Assembly: GCA_902806335.1 (NCBI GenBank)
Contig: CADCWG010000086.1
Location: forward strand, 1-64,000
Reading direction: 5' to 3'
DNA: 64,000 bases
Source: an uncultured Thermomicrobiales bacterium
Lineage (GTDB): Bacteria > Chloroflexota > Chloroflexia > Thermomicrobiales > UBA6265
The notes beneath the pieces are model-generated. The model was given only the letters and a program-made list of their open reading frames with translations, was not told the DNA's origin and did not search any database. The first letter of the stretch is position 1. Each line of letters opens with the position of its first letter. A program made the translations under genes and the position numbers. Positions 44,001 through 53,954 of this stretch are shown piece after piece.

Positions 44001-47000
44001 TCAGGCCTCTGGCGCGGTCCCCGGGTCCGCCACGACCTTGTAGACCACCGTCTCACCGGAGCGGAACGCGACCTCGAGCGACGAGCCGACCATCGGCTCG
44101 AACGCGGCGATGCCGTCGGAGGACGCCCAGGGTGTGCCACCGGGGGCCCAGTGCCGTTCGATGCCGCCGACCACGACGTACTCGACCCCGTAGCGGCGGA
44201 GGATCTCGAGCTTCTCGTCCGGGCTCGCGGAGTCGTACAGGCGCTCGACGTCCGCGGTGCGGCCCTCGAGTTGCTCGGCGAAGCGCTGCTGGGTCTCGTG
44301 GTTGTCCCAGCCGATGATCGTCGGCAGCCCAGTCGCGATCGAGAACCGCGAGCCGTTGCCCCGGTACGGGCCGATGCTGGCCTCGGCGATCACGGGGCTG
44401 CCGGGCACCTCGTCGTTGAACCACTCGATGGCGGCGCGGTCGTCGGCGAAGGCGATCGGTTGCCCGCGTCGCCGGCCGACCCCGTCCTGGGTCAGGACAC
44501 CGTAGTCCATCCAGTCGAGACCGTTGAGGCTGCCCACGCCCGGATGACCGTCGAACCGCTGCTCGAGCCGGGGGCCGGTTGCCAGGATCGGATAGAAGAG
44601 GGAGAGCGCGATCACCGCGGTGGCGGCGACAAGGCCGAACCGCGCCCACCCTTCCGCCGGCGGGGGCAGGGGTGTCCCTCTGTCCGCGGCCACCGCCTCA
44701 CCTTCGACGTCCCGGCCGAAGCGTTCCGTTCCGGCCGGACGATCGAGGGGCAGCGACGTCGACCGGTGGACGATGCCGATCGGCCCGGGAACGCCAGGCG
44801 TGCGACGGAGCGGGCGGAGGTTGGCGTCCGAGAGCATCCGGGCGAGGAGGGCGCCGCCGCCGAGCGCGAGCAGGACCCAGACCTGGTTGTAGAACTTGAA
44901 GACGGTGTTCATGCGGTAGGCGGCGCCCTCGCGGAGGTTGTCCGCGAGGAAGACGACCTCGACCCCACCGGCGATCGCCGCCGCCGTGGCGACCATCAGC
45001 CCGGCATAGCGCTCGGCGCTTCCCCGTCCGAAGACGAAGGCGGCGACACCGGCGCCGACGAAGCCGAGGCAGCAGGCCAGCACCAGTCTGTCGGCCAGAA
45101 CCGTCCCGGCGACCGCGATCCCGACCAGGACCAGACCCGCCTGGCCGATGGCCCGATCCGCGGCGGTCCTGGCACGCGTCTCGACCGCGGCCCAGGCGGC
45201 GGTTCCCAGGATCGCGGCGACCACGACGACCAGAGCGGCGTCGAGACCGTCGGCCGCGGTGCTCCCCGCGTCTCGGGCCAGCCGGAGGGCGGCCAGGACC
45301 GCGATGACGACGAGCGCTGGCACGGCGGGCTGCGCGAGGCCGCGCCAACGGCCGGCCACGCCGCCGAGCAGAACCACGACGATGCCCATCCCGGCGACCG
45401 TGAGGAGGCCGCCGACGTGGTCGCCAAACTCGGCGAGTGGGGTCGGATCGCGGACCTCGCCGACGGAGCTGAAGAGCGCCACGTACGAGCGGTGGAACGG
45501 GAGGAAGAGAACGTAGGCGAGCGCACCGACGGCGGCGGCGAGGGATGCCGCCAGCGCCAGCCGCGCCGGCCAGGGCCGGATCGCCGCGGTAGCCAGGAAG
45601 AGGGCGACGGACGCGAGGCCGACGTAGGTGGCAACGTCCCAGGCGTTAGTCGGGAACAGCGTCCCGACGGCCAGCCCGAGCAGCCCCAGGCGGGCAAGCG
45701 TCACGACCCGGGCGGGGGTGTCTCGGCGGTCGCTAGCGAGGGCGAGGGGCAGGCGCCGCGGCTCGCGGGCCAGCGCGTACCCGAGGCCGATGGCGAGGAC
45801 CGTTACCGGCATCGCCACGACGTGGGCGTGGAGGTCGCCGTAGAGCCCGGTGAAGAAGGGGAACTCGGTGATCGCGTTGGAGATCGCCCGGCTGGGATCC
45901 CAGGTGTAGTAGCCAAACCCGTCCCCCACGTCGGCGGGCCGGCTCAGCCAGCGGAAGAACGCCGAGAGGTTGCCGATCCCAACGAGGAGAAGCGTCCCGG
46001 CGATCCCGGCCGGCACGGCGAGGGCCCGCCGTCGGGTCAGGTCGCGGCCGAGCGTGGCGGCGACGCCGAAACCCGCCGAGGCGAGCATGGCCATCACGGT
46101 GGGCTGGGCGAGGTTGTAGGCGATCTCGCTCGGGATGCCGGTCAGCTTGAGGCAGAAGGCGACGAGGTAGAGGCCGTAGTAGTAGTAGTTGACGTAACCG
46201 CCGGCGTACCAGGGGTCGAAGGGCGGGAAGTGGGCGCTGCGGAGCGTCGCGTTGAGGTGCGCGAACTCCATCGGCTTCTCGCCGCCCCAGATCGGGTGCC
46301 AGGAGTCCGGCGCGACCCAGCGGAAGGCGAAGAAGAGCGCGAAGACCACCCAGAAGACCGCCTCGGCGGCGAGCGCGGTCCGCCGCTGTCCCGGTCGCGT
46401 GACCCAGAGCGCGCGCCCGGACCGCCACCGTCGCCGCAGTCCCCAGCCGACGGCGCCCACGAGCGCGAGGGCCACGCCGCACCAGATGGCGCGAAAGGCG
46501 ATGACCTCGATGCTGGCCCCAAGCCAGACGACATATCCAGCCAGCAGCAAGGCAAGGAGGCGGGCGACGCCCCAGCCGGCGTCGGCCGCCCGGCCGAAGG
46601 CCAGCGCGGCAATCGGCCAGCCGACGACCTGGAGCACGGCCAGGAGGAGGAGCCAGACCGCGAAGGCGGCGGCGGAGTTGCTGGTCAGGGCGGCGCTCCA
46701 CTGGGCGTCGGCGACGGTTGGGAGCTCGCCGACCGGCTCGTCGAGCAAGAGCTGACCGTCGTCGGGGGCCTGCCGGGTCGGCGAGACCGGCTGGGCCCGC
46801 GCCTCGGCGAAGAGCGCATCCCAGGTTGGCTTCTCGACGAGGCCGCTCTTCTGGTAGATCACCACCCGCGGGTGGTCGTAGTTGATCCAGGCCTCGTCGC
46901 CCGCGTCGTCGTTGACCTCGAAGGGCCCGATCCCCGGTCGGCTGGTGAACTCCGCGACCCGGGTGAAGCCCAGTTGACCGGAGTCGAGGAGGCGAAAGAA

Positions 47001-49004
47001 CGTGATCTGGGTCGGGTAGCGCCAGGGCGAGCGGGGGAGGGAGCCGGTGACCCGGTTGGACGACACGACGTAATAGTCGACCGCCTGGAGCTGGCGGTAC
47101 AGGGCGTTGCCGGGTTCCTCCTCAGCGGCGACCAGCGTCGCTTCGGCCAGGGCGGACCATCGGCTCGGGTCGCCGCCGCCGGTCGCGAGGTTGGTCGCCG
47201 CGTCACGGGTCGCCTGGCGGAGGCCGCCTGAGCCGTCCGACATAGAGGACGCCGCGGAGGAGAAGGCCTCGTCCATCACCCGTCGCCCCGCCTCGTCGAA
47301 CCGCTCGGCGGAGGACGCGATCCGCTCGAGGGAGGCCGCCGCGAGGCGGTAGTCGCCAACGGCCATCGCCGTCGCCGCGGGCTGGGTCGCCGGGTGGGCC
47401 GCCAGGGCGTTCCGCAGGCGTTCCAGGTCGCCCCACGTCGGACGGTCACGGTAGCTGTCCAGCACCTCAAACTGGTACTGGCGGTCGCCCACCGAGAGGC
47501 CCGGGGCGATCTGGTCGTCCTTGCCCCGGAGGTCAAGCGGCAGTGAACGGTCCCAGACTTCGGCGCTGAAGGTGCTGCCACTCGGGACGTTCGCGTAGAT
47601 CCACTGCGACGCTGCGAGCCGGGTGTTCTCCCGCCCGTAGATCGCGGCGAAGGCGACCGCCCAGAGGACCAGACCGGCGAGCGCGACCGCGGCGAAGCCC
47701 GCCGCGACGGGACGCCCGAGCGGACGACCGACGGGCCGGCGGCGGGCCAGCCAGCGCAGCGCGGCGTCCAACGCCAGTCCGGCGCTGATGGCCAGGGCCG
47801 GAGTCATCGGCGCCAGGTAGCGGATGAACTTCGTCTCCGGCACGGCGAGCACGACGCAGTAGCCGACCACCCAGGCGAGGAGGATCGTCTCGCCGGCGCC
47901 CTGGCGGCGCCAGAATCGCCAGGCGAGGAGCGGCAGACCCGCCAGGGCGGCGAGACCGCCGACCGGGCCGAAGCCGTATCGGACCAGTTGCTCGGCGTGG
48001 TAGACGAGCGGGATCGTCCCGATGTACTGCCGGGTGTACGGCACGTCGATGATCCCGCGCTGGATGTTGGTCTGCTCCTCGATCGAGGCGCGGTAGGCGC
48101 TCGGCCGCAGGAGGGCGTAGGGCTCGAAGATCGCGAAGCAGACCAGCGCGCTGAAGCCGGCAATGGCGATCCGCTCCGGCGCGGCGGCGAGCGCGTAGAC
48201 GTCGCGCTCGCCGGCCCGCCAGCGCCGCCAGACGTCGAACGCCACCGCCACGGCGACGACGCCGGCGAGGGCGGCGACGCTGCTCTTCGTGGCGAGGGCG
48301 AGGCCGAAGGTCGCGCCGCTCGCGGCGAACCACCGGTTCGCGCCGGACCGGGCCGCCTCAACCGTGCAGAGCAGGCAGAGGGCGACGAAGAAGGTCAGCC
48401 AGCTGTCGGTCGTGAAGAAATGGGCAAGCTGGATCGAGATCGGCGCGAGACCGGCGACGGCGGCAGCCAGGAGGGCGGCCCGTCCGCCGCCGATCCTGCG
48501 CCCGATCAGATAGACGAGGAAGACGGTGGCCGTGTCGAGCAGGATCGAGAGGGACCGGCCGACCTTGTAGACGTGGTCGGGTCCGTGCCAGTCGGTCGCG
48601 GAGTTGCCGGGCGCGAGCCAGCCCGTCAGCGGTGTGGCGTTCAGGCCGTTGAGGGCCGCGGCGGCGAGGTCGGTCACGTAGAGGGGGAGCGAACCGTAGG
48701 CGAACGAGCGGGCGCGGCCGGGTTCCGCGGGGTCGTCGGAGCGCGGGTTGAGCGTGCTCGCGGCCGGGTCGAGGAGGTTCTGGACGTCGGGCGGCCAGGG
48801 GAGGGCGACCCGGTCGACGGCGATGTCGCGAACGTGCTGCTCGTCGGGGTGGATGAGCTGTCCCTCGTCCCAGTTGAACCCGTAGACGCGGAGGGCGAAC
48901 GACGCGACGAGCAGTGCGAGCAGCGCCAGATTCGCCGGGTCGGCGAGCAGGGCGAGGCGCGAGGGCAGGGCGGGGCGGAATCGGGGCGTCCGTGCTGTCA
49001 TCAT
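44001..49004 (-). CDS. Giant fusion: GT39-like glycosyltransferase half plus DUF2298 half
   Basis: The 1667-residue membrane protein has two halves. Residues about 1-780 resemble PMT/GT39 glycosyltransferases: a first helix, then FNWDEGQLIHPDEQH with the acidic pair expected in the first extracytoplasmic loop, multiple membrane helices and a soluble region at about 480-760. Residues about 780-1667 are a full DUF2298 protein (GGEKPMEFAHLNA, PFDPWYAGGYVNYYYYGLY, LYGDLHAHVVAMPVT, PTIIGWDNHETQQRF). It should use polyprenyl-linked sugars at the cytoplasmic membrane; acceptor and product are unknown. Two ATG codons start it (49004 and 49001). A TAGAAT -10 only 10 bp before the start suggests a very short leader. 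Confidence 0.85.
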   Translation of the reverse strand: MMTARTPRFRPALPSRLALLADPANLALLALLVASFALRVYGFNWDEGQLIHPDEQHVRDIAVDRVALPWPPDVQNLLDPAASTLNPRSDDPAEPGRARSFAYGSLPLYVTDLAAAALNGLNATPLTGWLAPGNSATDWHGPDHVYKVGRSLSILLDTATVFLVYLIGRRIGGGRAALLAAAVAGLAPISIQLAHFFTTDSWLTFFVALCLLCTVEAARSGANRWFAASGATFGLALATKSSVAALAGVVAVAVAFDVWRRWRAGERDVYALAAAPERIAIAGFSALVCFAIFEPYALLRPSAYRASIEEQTNIQRGIIDVPYTRQYIGTIPLVYHAEQLVRYGFGPVGGLAALAGLPLLAWRFWRRQGAGETILLAWVVGYCVVLAVPETKFIRYLAPMTPALAISAGLALDAALRWLARRRPVGRPLGRPVAAGFAAVALAGLVLWAVAFAAIYGRENTRLAASQWIYANVPSGSTFSAEVWDRSLPLDLRGKDDQIAPGLSVGDRQYQFEVLDSYRDRPTWGDLERLRNALAAHPATQPAATAMAVGDYRLAAASLERIASSAERFDEAGRRVMDEAFSSAASSMSDGSGGLRQATRDAATNLATGGGDPSRWSALAEATLVAAEEEPGNALYRQLQAVDYYVVSSNRVTGSLPRSPWRYPTQITFFRLLDSGQLGFTRVAEFTSRPGIGPFEVNDDAGDEAWINYDHPRVVIYQKSGLVEKPTWDALFAEARAQPVSPTRQAPDDGQLLLDEPVGELPTVADAQWSAALTSNSAAAFAVWLLLLAVLQVVGWPIAALAFGRAADAGWGVARLLALLLAGYVVWLGASIEVIAFRAIWCGVALALVGAVGWGLRRRWRSGRALWVTRPGQRRTALAAEAVFWVVFALFFAFRWVAPDSWHPIWGGEKPMEFAHLNATLRSAHFPPFDPWYAGGYVNYYYYGLYLVAFCLKLTGIPSEIAYNLAQPTVMAMLASAGFGVAATLGRDLTRRRALAVPAGIAGTLLLVGIGNLSAFFRWLSRPADVGDGFGYYTWDPSRAISNAITEFPFFTGLYGDLHAHVVAMPVTVLAIGLGYALAREPRRLPLALASDRRDTPARVVTLARLGLLGLAVGTLFPTNAWDVATYVGLASVALFLATAAIRPWPARLALAASLAAAVGALAYVLFLPFHRSYVALFSSVGEVRDPTPLAEFGDHVGGLLTVAGMGIVVVLLGGVAGRWRGLAQPAVPALVVIAVLAALRLARDAGSTAADGLDAALVVVVAAILGTAAWAAVETRARTAADRAIGQAGLVLVGIAVAGTVLADRLVLACCLGFVGAGVAAFVFGRGSAERYAGLMVATAAAIAGGVEVVFLADNLREGAAYRMNTVFKFYNQVWVLLALGGGALLARMLSDANLRPLRRTPGVPGPIGIVHRSTSLPLDRPAGTERFGRDVEGEAVAADRGTPLPPPAEGWARFGLVAATAVIALSLFYPILATGPRLEQRFDGHPGVGSLNGLDWMDYGVLTQDGVGRRRGQPIAFADDRAAIEWFNDEVPGSPVIAEASIGPYRGNGSRFSIATGLPTIIGWDNHETQQRFAEQLEGRTADVERLYDSASPDEKLEILRRYGVEYVVVGGIERHWAPGGTPWASSDGIAAFEPMVGSSLEVAFRSGETVVYKVVADPGTAPEA

Positions 49005-49095
49005 ACGGGGCGCATTCTAACGAGCGTCCCCCGGGCGGGTCGAGGGTTCGGGCAGTCCCGCGGCGGTCGTACGGGGTCGGGTGGGGGAGTGGTGG

Positions 49096-50151
49096 GTGGG
49101 CGCGGGCGTCGATTCCGGTGCGGCGGGGGCCGGCCCGATCCGTACCGTGTTCTTCGGGACACCGGCGTTCGCGGTGCCAACGCTCGAGGCGCTGGCGCGT
49201 GCGCCGTCGTTCGACCTGCAGCTGGCGGTGACGCAGCCCGACCGCCCGGCCGGTCGGGGGCGACGGCTGGAGGCGCCGCCGGTGAAGCGGGCCGCGGAGG
49301 CTCTCGGCGTCCCGGTCTACCAGCCGGCGTCGCTGCGAGCTGAGGACGCTCGGGCGCCGCTCTCCGCCGTGGCGGCGGACGTGTTCGTGGTCGCCGCCTA
49401 CGGCCTGGTCTTTGGAGCGAAGACGCTGGCGCTCCCGCGGTTCGGATGCGTCAACGTCCACGCGTCTCTGCTGCCGGCGTATCGCGGCGCCGCGCCGATC
49501 GCCGCCGCGATCGCGATGGGCGAGAGGAGGACCGGCGTCTCGCTGATGGCGATGCGGCGCGGCCTCGACACCGGCCCCGTGATCGCCGTCGCCGACCTCG
49601 AGGTCGCGCCGGACGACACCCACGAGACCCTCACCGGCCGGCTCGCCTCGCTCGGCGCCGCCCTGACGGTCGCCGAACTCCCGGCGTTCGCGGCGGGAGA
49701 ACGCCCGCCCGTGTCGCAGTGCGGCGGGGCGACGCTGACGCGCCCGCTCCTCAAGGCGGACGGCTGGTTGGAGTGGACCCGGCCCGCTCTCGAGCTCGAG
49801 CGCCGCGTTCGGGCCATGTGGCCGTGGCCGAGGGCCTGGACGACGATCGGCGCCGGCGACGATGATCCCGGCCCGGTCCAGGTCCACCGGGCGACCCTCG
49901 TGGCCGACACGGCGGAGGGCTCTGAGGCGCCGGGGACGGTGCTCCGGTCCCGGGGAGACGCGATCCTCGTCAGCACGGGCGGCGGGGCCCTGGCGCTCGA
50001 CACCGTGCAGACGGCCGGGGGACGCCCCGTGCCGGGCGCGGCGCTGCTCAGCGGGCGTCGCCTGCGGATCGGCGACCGCCTTGGCACCGCGGGGGCGCCC
50101 ACACCGCCACCACCGCTTGTCGTCCCCGACTCGACCCCCGGCGACTCGTGA
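49096..50151 (+). CDS. fmt: Methionyl-tRNA formyltransferase
   Basis: Fmt formylates initiator Met-tRNA using 10-formyl-THF. The N-terminal Rossmann domain starts IRTVFFGTPAFAVPTLEAL, and the active-site signature is CVNVHASLLPAYRGAAPI followed by TGVSLMAMRRGLDTGPV with the catalytic Asp. An OB-like C-terminal domain ends in Pro-rich sequence. It has 351 residues. I chose the GTG at 49096, seven bases after GGGGGAG; the GTG at 49081 is an alternative. No def is adjacent, although def-fmt pairing is common. Confidence 0.94.
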   Translation: MGAGVDSGAAGAGPIRTVFFGTPAFAVPTLEALARAPSFDLQLAVTQPDRPAGRGRRLEAPPVKRAAEALGVPVYQPASLRAEDARAPLSAVAADVFVVAAYGLVFGAKTLALPRFGCVNVHASLLPAYRGAAPIAAAIAMGERRTGVSLMAMRRGLDTGPVIAVADLEVAPDDTHETLTGRLASLGAALTVAELPAFAAGERPPVSQCGGATLTRPLLKADGWLEWTRPALELERRVRAMWPWPRAWTTIGAGDDDPGPVQVHRATLVADTAEGSEAPGTVLRSRGDAILVSTGGGALALDTVQTAGGRPVPGAALLSGRRLRIGDRLGTAGAPTPPPPLVVPDSTPGDS

Positions 50152-50544
50152 CCAGCGTGTCACGCGCTCGCTTTCTCCGCGCCCTGCCGCGGGAGACGCG
50201 CAGGCGGATAGATGCGCGACGGCAGGGGAGTGAGCCGGGACAGTACCGTGCGAAAGACGGCAGATGCGGATAACACCAATTGTGCGAACTCCGTGCTGAG
50301 CGGGGAAACGGATCGCGGGCTGGCGATGCGACATAAGTCCTCGGGGCGCGCTGCCGTCCCCTGGCTCGTCCGTCGAAACACCCGGGGGGAGGGACCACGC
50401 CCGCGTATCCTCGAAGACCGGTGTTGCCAAGGGACCGAGGTGGTCCAGGGCTATACTCCTGGCACGCGAACCGGGACGCCGTGATTCATCCCGGGATTCC
50501 ACCGGTGCCCTGGGCTCCGGGTGTGCTGGAGCAGCTGGAGACGC
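50152..50544. other. Intergenic region before the spermidine-synthase-like gene
   Basis: About 390 bp without a convincing gene. A TATACT -10 (50452-50457) points toward the next gene; a TTGCCA lies upstream (50424-50429) but at 22 bp, too far for a standard promoter. Confidence 0.4.
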
Positions 50545-52218
50545 ATGCGGATCACGGGCGACGCCACCGACTTGCGGACCGCGGCGACCGCCGCACCCCA
50601 GGCCGAGACTTTTCCGCGGACCGCAACCGATCCGGCTGACCAGCGTGTCGTCCTCCCGCCGGGGCTTCTCCGCCTCATCGTGTTCCTCGGCGGCCTAAGC
50701 AGCATCGGCATCGAGCTCGCCGCCTCCCGGCTGATCGCCCCGTACTTCGGCGACTCGACGTTCATCTGGGCCAACATCATCGGCCTGACCCTGACCTTCC
50801 TCTCGCTTGGCTACTGGATCGGCGGGCGGGTGGCCGACCGGCGGCCGGACCCGACCCTCCTGTTCTCCATCACCGCGGTGGCGGCGTTCGCGGCCGGTGT
50901 CGTCCCCCTGGTCTCGCGCCCGATCCTCGAGGTCTCCCTGCGGGCCTTCGACGACGTCGCCGTGGGCGCGTTCTACGGTTCGCTCGTCGGCGTGCTGCTG
51001 CTGATCGCGGTACCCGTGACGCTGCTCGGGTTCGTGACGCCCTTCGCGATCCGGCTCCGGCTCCATGACGTGGCCTCGGCCGGGAACACCGCCGGCGGCA
51101 TCTATGCGCTCTCGACGGTCGGCTCGATCGCCGGCAGCTTTCTGCCGGTGCTGGTGCTGATCCCGCTCCTCGGCACGGCCCGGACCTTCCTGGTGCTGGC
51201 GCTGGCGCTGCTCATCCCGTCCGTCCTGGCGCTGGTCCTGATCCGGGCCATCGGTCCGGCGGTGCTGGGGACGGTGCTCGGGGTCGTGCTGGTGGTAGTG
51301 ACGTTCGCCGGCGGCACCGCCAACATCCGGCCGGCCGAGCGCGGCACGCTGCTGTACGAGACGGAGTCGGCCTACAACTACATCCAGGTCGTCGAGGAGG
51401 ACGGCGCGCGGCTACTCGTCCTCAACGAGGGCCACGCGACCCACTCCATCTACGACCCCGACGAGCTGCTCACCCGCGGCCCCTGGGACTACTTCATGGT
51501 TGGGCCGCTCTTTAACCCCGGCGCGGGGGCGGCGGCCGTCGACACCGATGGTGGCGCCCTGCTGATCGGCCTCGCCGGCGGCACCGTCGCCCGGCAGTTG
51601 ACGGCCGCGTACGGTCAAGTGCCGATCGAGGGCGTCGAGCTTGACCCCGAGATCGCGCGGGTCGGGCGGGAGTGGTTCAACATGGAGGCGGAGGCGCCGG
51701 GCCTGGACGTCGTGGTGGCGGACGGCCGCCACTACCTCCGGACGCGCCCCGACCAGCGCCGCTACGACCTGATCGGCGTGGACGCCTACCGGCAGCCGTA
51801 TATCCCCTTCCAGCTCACCTCCCGTGAGTTCTTCCAGGAGGTCGCCGATCACCTTACCCCGTCGGGGGTGGCGGTGATCAACGTCGGTCGGGCGGACACG
51901 GACTACCGGCTGGTCGACGCCATCGCGTCGACGATGAACGCGGTCTACCCATACGTCTTCGCCGTCGACGTGGAGCGTTACGACAACACGATCCTGGTCG
52001 GAACGATGCAGCCGGGGACCGTCGCCGACTTCGCCGCGAACGCGGCGGCCCTGCCGGACGGGGTGCTGCGGACGGTCGCGGAACGGGCCATCTCGACGGG
52101 GGACCCCCGGCCGATCGACCCCGGCGGGCAGGTGTTCACCGACGACCACGCTCCGGTCGAGCTCGTGATCGACCAGATCATCGTCGACGAGGCGCGGGAC
52201 CGCGAGGAGCAGCAATGA
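50545..52218 (+). CDS. Membrane-fused spermidine synthase-like methyltransferase-fold protein
   Basis: The 557-residue protein has about seven membrane helices in its first half (LLRLIVFLGGLSSIGIELAA, SRLIAPYFGDSTFIWANIIG, YGSLVGVLLLIAVPVTLLGF) and a soluble spermidine-synthase/SAM-methyltransferase fold in the second. There, LLIGLAGGTVARQLTAAYG is the cofactor loop, EGVELDPEI the acidic residue and DLIGVDAYRQPYIPF the active-site Asp region. The substrate is unknown; such fusions are common in Chloroflexi and need not make spermidine. The ATG at 50545 follows GGAG closely; GTG 50521 is an alternative. Its stop overlaps the pgeF ATG. Confidence 0.85.
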   Translation: MRITGDATDLRTAATAAPQAETFPRTATDPADQRVVLPPGLLRLIVFLGGLSSIGIELAASRLIAPYFGDSTFIWANIIGLTLTFLSLGYWIGGRVADRRPDPTLLFSITAVAAFAAGVVPLVSRPILEVSLRAFDDVAVGAFYGSLVGVLLLIAVPVTLLGFVTPFAIRLRLHDVASAGNTAGGIYALSTVGSIAGSFLPVLVLIPLLGTARTFLVLALALLIPSVLALVLIRAIGPAVLGTVLGVVLVVVTFAGGTANIRPAERGTLLYETESAYNYIQVVEEDGARLLVLNEGHATHSIYDPDELLTRGPWDYFMVGPLFNPGAGAAAVDTDGGALLIGLAGGTVARQLTAAYGQVPIEGVELDPEIARVGREWFNMEAEAPGLDVVVADGRHYLRTRPDQRRYDLIGVDAYRQPYIPFQLTSREFFQEVADHLTPSGVAVINVGRADTDYRLVDAIASTMNAVYPYVFAVDVERYDNTILVGTMQPGTVADFAANAAALPDGVLRTVAERAISTGDPRPIDPGGQVFTDDHAPVELVIDQIIVDEARDREEQQ

Positions 52219-53060
52219 CGGCGGCAGAGGTGTCATCAGCGGCGACGACCGCGCTGCGCCCGTTTCGGAGCCCGCTCTTGGTGGGCCTGCCCGGCGTGGC
52301 CCACGGGTTCACCGGCCGTGCCGTCGGCTACGACGCCGCCGACGCCAACGTCGGCTATTCGGCGCCTCGCGACAGGACGCTCGCCTGGGCGGCCCGAGAC
52401 GCGTGGTGCGCGGCGATCGGGCTCGACGCGGAGCGGATGGTCACCGTCGGCCAGGTCCACGGGGCGGACGTCCTCGGCGTCGGTGACCGCGAGGCGGGGG
52501 TCGGCGCGCGGCCCGGAACCGGTCCGGCGGGATACGCCGACGCCCTCGTCACCGATCGTCCGGGAGTCGTGCTGATGACCCTCCACGCCGACTGCTTGCC
52601 GATCCTGCTCGTCGACCCCGACCGCCCCGCGGTCGCCGCGGTCCACGCCGGTTGGCGCGGCACCGTCGCCGGCGTCGCGGGTGCCGCCGTTGCGGCGATG
52701 ACGAGGGAGTTCGGCACCGACCCCGGCCGACTCCTCGCCGCGGTCGGGCCCGCGATCTGCGCGCCGTGCTACGAGGTCGGACCTGAGGTCGTCGACGCCT
52801 GGACCTCGGTCGAGGGCGACCCGGCGGCCGTGGTGGCCGGGACCGGACCGACCGCCCGGCCGCACTTCGACCTGACCACCGCCAACCGCTGGTCGCTGGT
52901 ACGGGCCGGCGTGCGACCGGACAGGATCGACCTCGCCGGCATCTGCACCAGGTGCGACGGCGAGGCCTGGTTCTCGCACCGGGGTCAGGGACCGACCACC
53001 GGTCGCTTCGGCGCGGTCATCGGGCTGACGGGAGATCGGCCGGCGGGAGAGGGCCGATGA
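52215..53060 (+). CDS. pgeF: Peptidoglycan editing factor PgeF / YfiH-family purine nucleoside phosphorylase (laccase domain)
   Basis: The 281-residue protein belongs to the DUF152/multicopper-polyphenol-oxidase-like family, with members shown to be purine nucleoside phosphorylases and linked to cell-wall precursor quality control. The metal-binding residues are visible: TLHADCLPILLVD (His, Cys), VHAGWRGTV (His) and the ICAPCYEVG and GICTRCDGEAWFSHR blocks. The ATG lies in an ATGA overlap with the upstream gene, and its own stop overlaps yggS. The pgeF-yggS pairing is seen in many bacteria, often near division genes, which are absent here. Confidence 0.92.
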   Translation: MTAAEVSSAATTALRPFRSPLLVGLPGVAHGFTGRAVGYDAADANVGYSAPRDRTLAWAARDAWCAAIGLDAERMVTVGQVHGADVLGVGDREAGVGARPGTGPAGYADALVTDRPGVVLMTLHADCLPILLVDPDRPAVAAVHAGWRGTVAGVAGAAVAAMTREFGTDPGRLLAAVGPAICAPCYEVGPEVVDAWTSVEGDPAAVVAGTGPTARPHFDLTTANRWSLVRAGVRPDRIDLAGICTRCDGEAWFSHRGQGPTTGRFGAVIGLTGDRPAGEGR

Positions 53061-53746
53061 GCACGACCACGGCGATCGGCGACCGCATCCGCGCCGTGAA
53101 CGATGCGGTGGCACGAGCGGCGGCCAGGTCGGGGCGGGACGCCGGCGGGGTGACGGTGGTCGGCGTGAGCAAGACCGTCGGGCGCGAGGTCGTCGACGCC
53201 GCCTACGGGGAGGGGCTGCGCCACTTCGGCGAGAACCGCGTCCAGGACGCCATCGCCAAGTTCGCCGACCCGGTCCGGCCGGCGGACCTCACGCTCCACC
53301 TGATCGGCCAGCTGCAGACCAACAAGGCGCGGCCGGCAGTCGGTCTATTCGATGTCATCGAGTCGGTCGACCGGCCATCGCTGATCGAGGCGCTGGCGAG
53401 AGAGGCCGCACGGTCGGGGCGGGTGCTGCCGGTGCTGCTCCAGGTCAACGTCGCCGGGGAGTCGCAGAAGGCCGGCTGTGCCCCCGAGGAGGCCGCGACC
53501 CTGGCGGCGCAGGCGATGGCGACGGGCGTGCTCGCGCTCCAAGGGCTGATGACGATCGCTCCCCTGGCCGACGACCCGGAAGCGGCCCGCCCGGTCTTCC
53601 GCGGGCTGCGTGAGCTCCGCGACGCGCTGCGGGACCGCTTTCCCCAGCGGCTCGACATCCTGTCGATGGGGATGAGCAACGACTATCCGGTGGCGATCGA
53701 AGAGGGCGCGACGCACCTCCGGATCGGCCGCGCCATCTTCGTCTGA
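53057..53746 (+). CDS. YggS-family PLP-binding protein (PLP homeostasis)
   Basis: The 229-residue protein is a single-domain fold-III PLP protein involved in vitamin B6 and amino-acid homeostasis, with no known catalytic activity. Lys39 in VGVSKT binds PLP. HFGENRVQDA, LHLIGQLQTNKAR and SMGMSNDYPVAIEEGATHLRIGRAIF are diagnostic. The ATG overlaps the pgeF stop (ATGA). Confidence 0.95.
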   Translation: MSTTTAIGDRIRAVNDAVARAAARSGRDAGGVTVVGVSKTVGREVVDAAYGEGLRHFGENRVQDAIAKFADPVRPADLTLHLIGQLQTNKARPAVGLFDVIESVDRPSLIEALAREAARSGRVLPVLLQVNVAGESQKAGCAPEEAATLAAQAMATGVLALQGLMTIAPLADDPEAARPVFRGLRELRDALRDRFPQRLDILSMGMSNDYPVAIEEGATHLRIGRAIFV

Positions 53747-53867
53747 CACCCGGAGCGGCGCCTTATCTCCCGCTGCTCGCGGAAGCGGCGGATCGGGCTC
53801 GCGACGCACGGACATGGACCTGAACGGGTACGAATGTGCGCGCGGCGACGCTCCGGACACCGAAGGC

Positions 53868-53891
53868 GGGCCGGCGGGAGACCGCCGGCCC
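53868..53891. terminator. 10-bp hairpin with GAGA tetraloop between convergent genes
   Basis: GGGCCGGCGG (53868-53877) and CCGCCGGCCC (53882-53891) enclose a GAGA (GNRA-type) loop, 121 bp after yggS and 63 bp after the UPF0182 gene end on the other strand. No U-tract follows, so it is a candidate bidirectional terminator. Confidence 0.4.
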
Positions 53892-53954
53892 GTCGATGTC
53901 CCCGGCGAGTCCACCCGCCTGGCATCGCCCTAGCTCACCGACGCGCCGTGGCGA

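Noticed and set aside
43803-47231. Very long plus-strand open frame (over 1100 codons) opposite the DUF2298 genes
   Set aside because: It is a GC-rich antisense shadow: low-complexity Arg/Gly/Glu/Asp composition, no domain and no ribosome site, while the minus strand encodes clear membrane proteins.
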